NCBI RefSeq assembly: GCF_008807415.1
Contig: NZ_CP043626.1
Coordinates: 2,480,001-2,544,000 of the forward strand
Source of the DNA: Pseudomonas denitrificans (nom. rej.)
GTDB taxonomy: Bacteria > Pseudomonadota > Gammaproteobacteria > Pseudomonadales > Pseudomonadaceae
Direction of reading: 5' to 3'
Length of the DNA stretch: 64,000 bases
Shown: piece after piece, positions 9,580-18,771 of the stretch
Layout of the letters: every line of letters begins with the position of its first letter
Position numbering within the stretch: the first letter of the stretch is position 1
Made by a program: the position numbers and the translations under genes
The notes under the pieces: model-generated
The model's input: the letters and a program-made list of their open reading frames with translations, nothing else
Databases searched by the model: none
What the model was told of the DNA's origin: nothing

Positions 9580-9828
9580 CAATAGCCCATCACCACCATG
9601 GGCCTCGCGGACTTCAGGTAGCCAATGCTCCCTGTCGAGTGGTCAACGGAGCCACCGTGGCCGAAGGTACCTAGGAAACACGTCAGCCTTTTCCCAAGCC
9701 CCGACCAGATAGGGAGGAATCCATTCCAGCGCCTGGAGCCCTCGCATCGGGAGTAGATAAAATAGCGACACATTTCCGGCAGTACGCCGCTCATTGCAGG
9801 CACGTTCCTGAGCGTTCGTCTTGGGCAA
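9580..9828 (-). pseudogene. Possible remnant of a small accessory gene, frame broken near 9660
   Basis: One minus frame from ATG 9828 reads protein-like text (for example LFYLLPMRGLQALEWIPPYL) and stops at 9643, while the adjoining frame continues with VDHSTGSIGYLKSARP and stops at 9579-9581. Joined, the two would make a protein of about 80 residues. No family recognised. It sits immediately upstream of the nuclease-like gene on the same strand, in a patch that looks phage-derived. The evidence is only the look of the translations. Confidence 0.25.
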
Positions 9829-9964
9829 AGGAGCGGCGCACCGACACAGACATGATCCAGAGGTGCCGAACGGCGCGGATCAGGTAAAGGAGTTTGCGAA
9901 AACGCAAAAGACGCGGCCCCAAGGTGCTTGGAACCACCCTGAGGCCGCTGACCACAACCAGCTC

Positions 9965-9994
9965 TTAAGGAGCTGACCATTAAGGAGCTGACCA
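9965..9994 (+). repeat. Tandem 15-bp duplication carrying two Shine-Dalgarno sites
   Basis: The unit TTAAGGAGCTGACCA occurs twice without a gap, at 9965-9979 and 9980-9994. The second copy places AAGGAG six bases before the ATG at 9994; the first places an identical AAGGAG 15 bases further upstream. The final A of copy two is the A of the start codon. Confidence 0.85.
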
Positions 9995-10320
9995 TGGCTA
10001 ACGCCGATGATACGACACCCCCAACCCCGCGTCCCGCCGGCCCCCGCTTCATCCCCCTGGCGACGACGTCACAACACAGCTACTTCGCCCCGGACGCTGC
10101 GCTGTTCCTGCGCGCAGACGCCCCCGACGAGGCCTTGTACGATGCCGCGGAAGATCGAATGAGCGCCGCCCTCGACATGCTGGCGGTCCTCGAGAGGGTC
10201 GACCAGGACGACGCTGCGATACCCAACGTCTTCCTGATCTGCCGCGCGCTGCTCTTGCTGATCTCCGATGCACAGTCGTTGTACCAGGCGGAACATGACC
10301 GCCGGCGGCGGCGCGCGTAG
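9994..10320 (+). CDS. Small DUF3077-like protein
   Basis: 108 residues, acidic in the middle and ending in an Arg-rich tail. The pattern ALFLRADAPDEALYDAAEDR followed by a long amphipathic helix and FLICRALLLLISDAQSLYQ resembles small Pseudomonas DUF3077/DUF6124 proteins, which occur in many copies per genome and have no known function. No signal peptide. It has an excellent but duplicated ribosome binding site and is followed directly by a strong terminator, so it looks like a real monocistronic gene. Confidence 0.6.
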   Translation: MANADDTTPPTPRPAGPRFIPLATTSQHSYFAPDAALFLRADAPDEALYDAAEDRMSAALDMLAVLERVDQDDAAIPNVFLICRALLLLISDAQSLYQAEHDRRRRRA

Positions 10321-10332
10321 AAGCCTTGAAAG

Positions 10333-10361
10333 AAAAATCCCCGGTCCAGGCCGGGATTTTT
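10333..10361 (+). terminator. Rho-independent terminator
   Basis: AAAAATCCC-(C)GG pairs with CC-GGGATTTTT around a short loop, with an A-run on one side and T-run on the other, so it can act in both directions. It begins 12 bases after the small DUF3077-like gene. Confidence 0.85.
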
Positions 10362-10429
10362 ATCTCGGGGGTTGCGAAAAATACAACGTCCCGCCAGGAA
10401 GGCGGGCCGTTCTGTATCGGGCAGCAGCG

Positions 10430-11827
10430 TCAGATGGTGCGCGAGAAGCGCTCCGCCTGCTCGCCACCGAGGTAGGCGTCGAAGGCCATGGCCACGCTGC
10501 GCATCATCAGCTGCCCCTGGGGCAGCAGCACCAGCGCGTCGTCATGCAGTTCGATCAGGCCGTCGCCGACCTGCTCGCGCAACTGCCGCAGCGAACCCTC
10601 GAAGTACTCGCCGAAACGAATGCCGTGGCGCTCTTCCAGAGGGGCATAGTCGACGCGGCCATGGCACATCAGCGCGCTGATCACTTCGCGGCGCAGGCAG
10701 TCGTCGTCGGTCAGGCGGTAGCCCTTGTGCACCGGCAGCAGGCCTTCGTCGAGCCGCGCGTAATACTGCGACAGCTCCTTTACGTTCTGCCCGTAGGTGT
10801 CGCCGACCTTGCTGATGGACGACACGCCCAGGGCGATCAGGTCGCAGTCGGCGTGGGTCGAGTAGCCCTGGAAGTTGCGCTGCAGGGTACCGTTGCTGCG
10901 GGCCACGGTGAGTTCGTCGTCGGGCAGGGCGAAGTGGTCCATGCCGATGTAGACGTAGCCCGCTTCGGTCAGCCGCTGGATGGTCAGTTCCAGCAGTTCC
11001 AGCTTGCGCTCCGGTGGCGGCATGTCCTCGCGGCGGATCAGCCGCTGCGCGCGTACCCGCTCGGGCAGGTGGGCGTAGCTGTAGGCGGCGATGCGGTCGG
11101 GACGCAGGGCGATGATCTTGCTGAGGGTGGTGTCGAAGCTCGCCACGGTCTGCAGCGGCAGGCCGTAGATCAGGTCCACGGAGACCGACTTGAACTTCGC
11201 CTCGCGCGCCGCCGCGACCAGGTCGAAGACCTGCTGCTCGCTCTGCACGCGGTTGACCGCTTCCTGCACCTTCTCGTCGAAATCCTGCACGCCGAAGCTC
11301 AGGCGATTGAAGCCCTGGGCGCGCAGCTCGGCGATGCGCTCACGGCTGATGGTGCGCGGGTCGACTTCAATGGAGAACTCGTGGGCGTCGCTTTCGTCGA
11401 GGTTGAAGTGCTCGCGCAGGCTGTCCATCACCTCGCCCAGTTGCTCGCTGGTGAGGTAGGTCGGCGTGCCGCCGCCCAGGTGCAGCTGAGTGAGCTTGCG
11501 GGCGCCGTCGAACAGCTCGGCCTGCATGGCGATCTCGCGCTTGAGGTAGTCCAGGTATTCCACGGCGCGGTGGGTCTTCTGGGTGATGATCTTGTTGCAG
11601 GCGCAGTAGTAGCAGAGGCTCTTGCAGAACGGGATATGGATGTACACCGAGAGCGGCTTGGCTGCGCTCCCGTCGGCGGGATGGTTGCTACGCCGGGCGG
11701 CCGCGCGGTAGTCGTCGGCGGCGAACGCGCCATGGAACTGCGGCGCGGTGGGATAGGAGGTGTAGCGCGGGCCGGGACGGTCGTACTTCTCCACCAGCGC
11801 GCGGTTGAAACTCATCGATTCGGGCAT
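10430..11827 (-). CDS. hemN: Oxygen-independent coproporphyrinogen III oxidase
   Basis: 465 residues, the usual HemN length. This radical-SAM enzyme makes protoporphyrinogen IX without oxygen, supplying haem under anaerobiosis, which fits the adjacent nitrate respiration genes. The iron-sulfur/SAM motif is FCKSLCYYCACN (C-x3-C-x2-C-x-C), and the N-terminal trip-wire region starts with YDRPGPRYTSYPTAPQF. GGTPTYL and FGVQDFDEKVQ are typical of the family. ATG at 11827 has GGAG eight bases upstream; an internal Met four codons later is also possible. It is divergent from narK. A short GC hairpin (10392-10408) lies after its stop. Confidence 0.95.
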   Translation of the reverse strand: MPESMSFNRALVEKYDRPGPRYTSYPTAPQFHGAFAADDYRAAARRSNHPADGSAAKPLSVYIHIPFCKSLCYYCACNKIITQKTHRAVEYLDYLKREIAMQAELFDGARKLTQLHLGGGTPTYLTSEQLGEVMDSLREHFNLDESDAHEFSIEVDPRTISRERIAELRAQGFNRLSFGVQDFDEKVQEAVNRVQSEQQVFDLVAAAREAKFKSVSVDLIYGLPLQTVASFDTTLSKIIALRPDRIAAYSYAHLPERVRAQRLIRREDMPPPERKLELLELTIQRLTEAGYVYIGMDHFALPDDELTVARSNGTLQRNFQGYSTHADCDLIALGVSSISKVGDTYGQNVKELSQYYARLDEGLLPVHKGYRLTDDDCLRREVISALMCHGRVDYAPLEERHGIRFGEYFEGSLRQLREQVGDGLIELHDDALVLLPQGQLMMRSVAMAFDAYLGGEQAERFSRTI

Positions 11828-12283
11828 GACACGGGCTCCTGAGGCGCTGGCAGTCTGTCGCTGCGAGTCGCCGCCGCACGATACTCCGCTCAAGCTACGC
11901 GCCTCCTGCGCAGGATCAAGAAGTTCTGTCGTGCAGGACGAATCTCCACGTTCCTACAGTAGTCGCTGATCGATGGCAGCACGCCTGTTCACGCGATGGC
12001 AATCCAATGGCTATCGCTATTTATATTTCTATACAGCGAAACACCAGGTTGCGCACGTTCGCAGCAATATCCCGCCTCGTTTTGGAATTCCCGGTGATCT
12101 GCGTCTAGGCTGGACCTCTGCAGCACCCCAGCGGTGCCAAGATAACCAGAGATTCCACAAGACACCGTGATTCGGCTAATGGCAATGCCCGCGAGCGCAG
12201 GTACCCACTGACCTGCCCCGGCGTCGTTACGGCTGGATGGAACGAACCGTTGCTGACGGTACCTTCAAGGGACTGCGTGCAGA
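11828..12283. other. Divergent hemN/narK control region
   Basis: 456 bp without a convincing gene. Base composition dips around 12000-12040 (TATTTATATTTCTATACAG). An ANR/FNR half-site reading TTGAT is present on the minus strand near 11913 (TTGATCCTGCGCAG), but its second half is poor; no full TTGAT-N4-ATCAA site was found by eye. Both flanking genes are normally anaerobically induced, so regulatory sites are expected here. Confidence 0.5.
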
Positions 12284-14931
12284 ATGGCTACTTCAATTCC
12301 AGCCGGCGACCGCTATCGCGCTCTCGGCTTGTCGACCCTGGCCTTTACCCTGTGCTTCGCCATATGGACGCTGTTCTCCATCCTCGGCCTGCAGATCAAG
12401 AACGAGTTCGGCCTGAGCGATACCCAGCTCGGCCTGCTGATGGCGACGCCGGTGCTGACCGGCTCGATCTCGCGCATCTTCCTCGGCCTGTGGACCGACC
12501 GCTACGGCGGCCGCTGGGTGTTCGGCCTGCTGATGCTGGTGTCGGCCGTCTGCGTCTACCTGCTGACCTTCGCCAACAGTTTCCCGATGTTGCTGGTGGC
12601 CGCCCTTGGCGTGGGCCTCGCCGGCGGCGGCTTCATCGTCGGCACTGCCTACACCGCCACCTGGTTCGAAGCCGGGCAACAGGGCACCGCGCTGGGGATC
12701 TTCGGCGCCGGTAACGTCGGCGCCGGCCTGACCAACCTCGCCGCCCCGCTGCTGATGCTCGCCCTCGGCTGGCGCGGCGCCGCGCTAGTGTATGCGATCG
12801 TGCTCGGCGTCATGGGCATCCTGTTCATCCTGCTGGCCAAGACCGACCCGCAGGCTGCCACCCGCCAGGCCAAGGCCATCCCGCTGTCCGAGCAATTGGC
12901 GCCGCTGGCCGAGCTGCGCGTGTGGCGCTTCTCGCTCTATTACTTCTTTGTCTTCGGCGCCTTCGTCGCGCTGGCCCTGTGGCTGCCGCACTACCTGATG
13001 GAGGTGTACGGCCTGGGGCTGGCCGCCGCCGGTTTCGTCGCCGCGCTGTACACGGTGCCGGCCTCGCTGTTCCGCATCCTCGGCGGCTGGCTGTCGGACC
13101 GCTACGGCGCGCGCCGGGTGATGTACTGGACCCTGAGCCTGTCGGTGATCTGCACCTTCCTGCTCAGCTATCCACCCACCCGCTATGTCGTCACCGGTGT
13201 GCGCGGCGAGGTGGAATTCGCCATGCACCTGGGGCTGATCGGCTTCGCCGCGATCATCATCGTGCTGGGCTTCTTCATGTCCCTGGGCAAGGCGGCGGTG
13301 TTCAAGCACATCCCCACCTACTACCCGCAGCACGTCGGCGTGGTCGGCGGCCTGGTCGGGATGATGGGCGGACTGGGCGGTTTCCTGCTGCCGCTGACCT
13401 TCGGCATGCTCAACGACGTGGTCGGCATCTGGCAGAGCTGCTTCATGCTGCTGTTCCTGATCGCCGCCGGCGCCCTGGCCTGGATGCACTACGCGATCCG
13501 CATGGCCGAGCGCGTGGAATGGGCCGAGCGCAGTTCCTCCCGCGACCTGCCGGAGCTCTCCACCCCCAGCAGCTTCGTCCTGCGCGAATGGCACCCCGAG
13601 GACCCGGCATTCTGGGAGCAGACCGGCAAGCGCATCGCCACGCGCAACCTGTGGATCTCCATCCCCAACCTGCTGCTGGCCTTCGCCATCTGGATGGTCT
13701 GGTCGGTGGTGGTAGCCAAGCTGCCGCTGGCGGGCTTCAACTACAGCGCCAACCAGCTGTTCTGGCTGGCCGCCCTGCCCGGCCTGTCCGGCGCCACCCT
13801 GCGCATCTTCTACAGCTTCATGGTGCCGATCTTCGGCGGACGGCGCTGGACGGCGCTGTCCACCGCGTCGCTGCTGCTGCCGGCACTTTGGATCGGCTTT
13901 GCCGTGCAGAACCCGAACACGCCGTACCTCGTGATGCTGATCCTCGCCCTGCTCTGCGGCCTGGGCGGCGGCAACTTCTCTTCCAGCATGGCGAACATCT
14001 CGTTCTTCTTCCCCAAACAGGCCAAGGGCGCGGCCATGGGTCTGAACGCCGGATTGGGCAACCTGGGCGTCAGCGTCATGCAGTTCGCCGTGCCGCTGTG
14101 CATCACCATGGCGGTGTTCGGCAGCCTGGGCGGCGAGCCGCAGATGACCGCCGCCGGCACGCCGCTGTGGCTGCAGAACGCCGGCTTCATCTGGGTGCCG
14201 TTCATCATCCTGGCGACCATCGCCGCCTGGTTCGGCATGAACGACATCGCCAGCGCCAAGTCGTCCTTCGCCGACCAGATGGCGATCTTCAAGCGCAAGC
14301 ACACCTGGCTGATGAGCGTGCTCTATACCGGCACCTTCGGCAGCTTCATCGGCTTCTCCGCCGGCTTCCCGCTGCTGGCCGGGCACCTGTTCCCCGGCGT
14401 CGACGTGCTCAAGTTCGCCTTCCTCGGCCCGCTGATCGGTGCCCTCGCCCGCGCCTTCACCGGCGGCCTGGCGGACCGCTTCGGCGGCGGGCGGATCAGC
14501 CTCTGGGTGTTCGTCGCCATGGCCGTGTGCGTCGGCGGCGTGCTGTTCTTCATCGAAGGCAAGGACCAGCCGGGCGCCTTCTGGGGCTTCCTGACGATGT
14601 TCCTGCTGCTGTTCTTCTTCTCCGGGTGGGCAATGCCAGCACCACACAGATGATCCCGGCGATCTTCCGGATCATGACACCCCGCCTGTTCCCCAGCCTG
14701 CCCGCCGAGCAACAGGGCCTGCAGAGCGAGAAGGAGTCTGCCGCAGCGGTGGGCTTCATCTCGGCGGTGGCGGCCTACGGCGGCTTCTTCATCCCGAAAT
14801 CGTTCGGCAGTTCGTTCGACCTCACCGGAGGCCCGGAATGGGCGCTCTACGGGTTCATCGTGTTCTACGTGCTGTGTATCGCGCTGACCTGGTTCTACTA
14901 CACCCGTGGCAATGCCGAAGTTCGTTGCTGA
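12284..14931 (+). pseudogene. narK: NarK1-NarK2 type double nitrate/nitrite transporter, broken by a one-base deletion
   Basis: The reading frame encodes two consecutive 12-helix major-facilitator units: residues 1 to about 430, then a short cytoplasmic linker, then about 455 to 882. Signature motifs appear twice (DRYGGRWVFG and GLADRFGGGRI; nitrate-signature-like GLAGGGFIVGTAYT and GLGGGNFSSSMANIS). Such fusions of a proton/nitrate symporter (NarK1) with a nitrate/nitrite antiporter (NarK2) are known in Paracoccus; in P. aeruginosa the two genes are separate. The frame is lost at about 14624 (TCCGGGTGGG; one base missing from GGNGTGGG), giving an early stop at 14653, while the correct C-terminus continues in the next frame to 14931. 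With the base restored the protein would be about 882 residues and intact, so a sequencing error is quite possible. First gene of the nar operon. Confidence 0.85.
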
Positions 14932-14986
14932 CGAGCTGCGTTGCTGAAGAGTCGCGTTGCTAGAGAGGCGCTTTGCTAACCGCGCG
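14923..14986 (+). repeat. Four imperfect 16-bp tandem repeats in the narK-narG spacer
   Basis: Units starting at 14923, 14939, 14955 and 14971 share C(G/T)TTGCT followed by TGA, TGA, TAG or TAA within each unit. The first contains the narK stop codon. Since 16 is one more than a multiple of three, the four stop codons fall in all three reading frames just before the narG ribosome binding site (AAGGAGG). Confidence 0.8.
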
Positions 14987-15006
14987 CCCTGCCAAGGAGG
15001 AGAAAC

Positions 15007-18000
15007 ATGAGCTTCTTCATCGACCGCCTGCGCTACCTGGTCAAGCGTCCCCCGGAGTTCGCCGGCGGCCACGGCGAAACCCGCGATGAGAGCCGCGACT
15101 GGGAAGACGGCTATCGCCAGCGCTGGCAGTTCGACAAGATCGCCCGCTCGACCCACGGGGTGAACTGCACCGGCTCCTGCAGCTGGAAGATCTACGTGAA
15201 GAACGGCCTGGTCACCTGGGAAACCCAGCAGACCGACTACCCGCGCACCCGCCCCGACCTGCCCAACCACGAGCCCCGTGGCTGCCCGCGCGGCGCCAGC
15301 TACTCCTGGTACCTGTACAGCGCCAACCGGCTGAAATACCCCATGGTGCGCAAGGCGCTGGTACAGCTCTGGCGCGAGGCATTGGCAGCCCACAAGGACC
15401 CGGTGCTGGCCTGGGCGAGCATCGTCGAGGACCCGCAGAAGGCGAAGCAGTACAAGTCCATCCGTGGCCGTGGCGGGTTCGTCCGCGCCGACTGGGACGA
15501 GATGCAGACCCTGGTCGCCGCCGCCAACGTCTACACCGTGAAGACCTACGGCCCGGACCGCGTCGCCGGCTTCTCGCCGATCCCGGCGATGTCGATGGTC
15601 TCCTACGCCTCGGGCACCCGTTACCTGTCGCTGATCGGCGGGGTCTGCCTGAGTTTCTACGACTGGTACTGCGACCTGCCGCCCGCCTCGCCCCAGGTGT
15701 GGGGCGAGCAGACCGACGTGCCCGAGTCCGCCGACTGGTACAACTCCGGCTACATCATCGCCTGGGGTTCCAACGTCCCGCAGACCCGCACCCCCGACGC
15801 GCACTTCTTCACCGAGGTGCGCTACAAGGGCACCAAGACCATCGCCATCACCCCCGACTACGCGGAAATCTCCAAGCTCTGCGACGAGTGGATGAGCGCC
15901 AAGCAGGGCACCGACTCCGCGCTGGCCATCGCCATGGGCCATGTGATCTTCAAGGAATTCCACCTGGAGAAACCCAGCGCCTACTTCACCGACTACATCC
16001 GCCGCTACACCGACATGCCGATCCTGGTCGAGCTGGAACAGCGCGACGACGGCAGCCTGGTGCCGGGCAAGCAGCTGCGCGCCAGCGACTTCGACGGCAA
16101 CCTGGAGCAGGCCAACAACCCCGAATGGAAGACCGTGGCCTGGGACGAGAGCGGCGACCGCCTGGTGGTGCCGCGCGGCGCCATCGGCTTCCGCTGGGGC
16201 GAGAGCGGCCACTGGAACCTGGAGCAGGTCGACGCCGACGGCAAGGAGATCAGCCTGCGCCTGTCGCAACTCGGCCAGCATGACGAAGTGGCGCGGGTGG
16301 CCTTCCCCTACTTCGGCGGCATCGAGCGCCAGCACTTCCCCAACGTGAAAGTGCGCGACGTCATCTACCACCATGTGCCGGCCAAGCGCCTGAAACTGGC
16401 CGATGGCCGCGAGGTGCTGGCGGTCACCGTGTTCGACCTGACCGCCGCCAACTACGGCATCGACCGTGGCCTGCAAGCCACCGTCGGCGGTGCGGGCGAG
16501 GACGACGGCGCCAGCGACTACGGGCAGATGAAGCCCTATACCCCGGCCTGGCAGGAGGCGATCACCGGGGTGCCGGCGGCGCAGATGATCCGCATCGCGC
16601 GCGAGTTCGCCCTCAACGCCGACAAGACCCATGGCCGTTCCATGATCATCGTCGGTGCCGGGATGAACCACTGGTACCACATGGACATGAACTACCGCGG
16701 GCTGATCAACATGCTCATCCTCTGCGGTTGCATCGGCAAGAGCGGCGGCGGCTGGTCGCACTATGTCGGCCAGGAAAAGCTGCGCCCGCAGACCGGCTGG
16801 ACGCCGCTGGCCTTCGCCCTCGACTGGCACCGTCCGCCGCGCCACATGAACGGCACCTCGTTCTTCTACAACCACTCCAGCCAGTGGCGCTACGAGAAGC
16901 TGGAAGTGAAGGAGCTGCTCTCCCCGCTCGCCCGCCCGCAGGACTTCAGCGGCAGCCTGGTGGACTTCAACGTGCGCGCCGAGCGCATGGGCTGGCTGCC
17001 CTCCGCGCCGCAACTGGGGATCAACCCGCTGCGCCTGGCCGCCGCCGCCCAGGCCGCCGGCAAGAGCACCGTGGACTACACCGTCGAGCAACTGAAAAGC
17101 GGCCAGCTGCGTTTTGCCAGCGAAGACCCGGACAACCCGCAGAACCACCCGCGCAACCTGTTCGTCTGGCGCTCCAACCTGCTCGGTTCTTCCGGCAAGG
17201 GCCACGAGTACATGCTCAAGTACCTGCTGGGCACCAAGCATGGCGTACTCGGCAAGGACCTGGGCGAAGCGGGCAAGCAGCGCTCCGAGGAGGTGGTCTG
17301 GAAGGACGACCCCATCGAAGGCAAGCTCGACCTGCTGACGACCCTGGACTTCCGCATGTCCACCACTTGCCTCTACTCCGACGTGGTGCTGCCCACCGCC
17401 ACCTGGTACGAGAAGGACGACCTCAACACCTCGGACATGCACCCCTTCATCCACCCGCTCACCGCCGCCACCGACCCGGCGTGGGAAGCGCGCAGCGACT
17501 GGCAGATCTACGACGGCATCGCCCAGGCCTTCTCGCGCCTGTGCGTCGGCCACCTGGGCGAGGAAATCGACCTGGTCACCCTGCCCCTGCAGCACGACAG
17601 CCCCGGCGAGCTGGCCCAGCCCGAAGTGCGTGACTGGAAGAAAGGCGAGTGCGAGGCAATCCCCGGCAAGACCATGCCGTCGCTCATCGAGGTCAAGCGC
17701 AACTACCCGGAAACCTACGAGCGCTTCAGCTCCGTCGGCCCGCTGCTGGACACCATCGGTAACGGTGGCAAGGGCATCGCCTGGAAGACCGAGACCGAGG
17801 TCGACCTGCTCGGCAAGCTCAACTACCGCAAGCTCGAAGGCTCCGCCGCCGGCCGGCCGAAGATCGCCTCGGCCATCGACGCCGCCGAGATGATCCTCGC
17901 CCTGGCGCCGGAAACCAACGGCCAGGTGGCGGTGAAGGCCTGGGCGGCGCTGTCGAAGATCACCGGGCGCGACCACACGCACCTGGCCAAGCCCAAGGAA

Positions 18001-18771
18001 GAGGAGAAAATCCGCTTCCGCGACCTCGTCGCGCAGCCGCGCAAGATCATCTCCAGCCCGACCTGGTCCGGCCTGGAAGACGAGCACGTGAGCTACAACG
18101 CCTGCTACACCAACGTGCATGAGCTGATCCCCTGGCGCACCGTCACCGGCCGCCAGCAGTTCTACCAGGACCACCCGTGGATGCGCGCCTTCGGTGAAAG
18201 CCTGATGGTCTACCGGCCGCCCATCGACACCAAGGCCGCCGCCAGCGTTGCCGCGCCGAAAAGCAACGGCAACCCGGAGATCGCCCTGAACTGGCTGACC
18301 CCGCACCAGAAGTGGGGCATCCACTCCACCTACAGCGACAACCTGCTGATGCAGACCCTGTCGCGCGGCGGGCCGATCGTCTGGATGTCCGAGGACGACG
18401 CACGCTCCATTGGTGTCTCCGATAACGACTGGATCGAGCTGTACAACGCCAACGGCGCCATCGCCGCCCGCGCGGTGGTGAGCCAGCGGGTGCGCCCGGG
18501 CATGGCGATGATGTACCACGCCCAGGAACGCATTCTGAACATCCCAGGCTCCGAGATGACCGGCACGCGCGGCGGTATCCACAACTCGGTCACGCGGGTC
18601 TGCCCCAAACCGACCCACATGATCGGCGGCTACGCGCAGCTCTCCTACGGCTTCAACTACTACGGCACCGTGGGTTCCAACCGCGACGAGTTCGTCATCG
18701 TGCGCAAGATGCGCCGCATCGACTGGCTCGACGGCGAAGGCAACGACTATCAGCAGGAGGCCGTCAAATGA
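15007..18771 (+). CDS. narG: Respiratory nitrate reductase alpha subunit
   Basis: 1254 residues, full length. Catalytic subunit of membrane-bound nitrate reductase, reducing nitrate to nitrite with bis-MGD molybdenum at the cytoplasmic face. The FS0 cluster ligands are H50, C54 and C58 (THGVNCTGSC) plus the Cys in GCPRGASYSW. The molybdenum-ligating Asp is D223 in YDWYCDLPPASP. The C-terminus overlaps narH by ATGA. A near-consensus AAGGAGG lies seven bases before the ATG. Order narK-G-H-J-I-parvulin matches the P. aeruginosa operon. Confidence 0.97.
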   Translation: MSFFIDRLRYLVKRPPEFAGGHGETRDESRDWEDGYRQRWQFDKIARSTHGVNCTGSCSWKIYVKNGLVTWETQQTDYPRTRPDLPNHEPRGCPRGASYSWYLYSANRLKYPMVRKALVQLWREALAAHKDPVLAWASIVEDPQKAKQYKSIRGRGGFVRADWDEMQTLVAAANVYTVKTYGPDRVAGFSPIPAMSMVSYASGTRYLSLIGGVCLSFYDWYCDLPPASPQVWGEQTDVPESADWYNSGYIIAWGSNVPQTRTPDAHFFTEVRYKGTKTIAITPDYAEISKLCDEWMSAKQGTDSALAIAMGHVIFKEFHLEKPSAYFTDYIRRYTDMPILVELEQRDDGSLVPGKQLRASDFDGNLEQANNPEWKTVAWDESGDRLVVPRGAIGFRWGESGHWNLEQVDADGKEISLRLSQLGQHDEVARVAFPYFGGIERQHFPNVKVRDVIYHHVPAKRLKLADGREVLAVTVFDLTAANYGIDRGLQATVGGAGEDDGASDYGQMKPYTPAWQEAITGVPAAQMIRIAREFALNADKTHGRSMIIVGAGMNHWYHMDMNYRGLINMLILCGCIGKSGGGWSHYVGQEKLRPQTGWTPLAFALDWHRPPRHMNGTSFFYNHSSQWRYEKLEVKELLSPLARPQDFSGSLVDFNVRAERMGWLPSAPQLGINPLRLAAAAQAAGKSTVDYTVEQLKSGQLRFASEDPDNPQNHPRNLFVWRSNLLGSSGKGHEYMLKYLLGTKHGVLGKDLGEAGKQRSEEVVWKDDPIEGKLDLLTTLDFRMSTTCLYSDVVLPTATWYEKDDLNTSDMHPFIHPLTAATDPAWEARSDWQIYDGIAQAFSRLCVGHLGEEIDLVTLPLQHDSPGELAQPEVRDWKKGECEAIPGKTMPSLIEVKRNYPETYERFSSVGPLLDTIGNGGKGIAWKTETEVDLLGKLNYRKLEGSAAGRPKIASAIDAAEMILALAPETNGQVAVKAWAALSKITGRDHTHLAKPKEEEKIRFRDLVAQPRKIISSPTWSGLEDEHVSYNACYTNVHELIPWRTVTGRQQFYQDHPWMRAFGESLMVYRPPIDTKAAASVAAPKSNGNPEIALNWLTPHQKWGIHSTYSDNLLMQTLSRGGPIVWMSEDDARSIGVSDNDWIELYNANGAIAARAVVSQRVRPGMAMMYHAQERILNIPGSEMTGTRGGIHNSVTRVCPKPTHMIGGYAQLSYGFNYYGTVGSNRDEFVIVRKMRRIDWLDGEGNDYQQEAVK

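Noticed and set aside
9579..10052. A 157-codon minus-strand frame starting inside the DUF3077-like gene
   Set aside because: Its N-terminal half is antisense to a better-supported gene; only the last part, near 9580-9660, looks protein-like and is listed as a possible remnant.
10268..11842. A 524-codon plus-strand frame opposite hemN
   Set aside because: Shadow of the high-GC hemN gene; composition is typical of an antisense frame and hemN has full motifs.
11900..11930. An ANR/FNR box upstream of hemN
   Set aside because: Only a TTGAT half-site with a poor partner half; not listed as a feature.
14323..18618. A 1431-codon open frame on the minus strand across narK and narG
   Set aside because: It mirrors the third-position GC bias of narG on the other strand; the translation is low-complexity Gly/Val/His/Arg with no domain, while narG is unmistakable.
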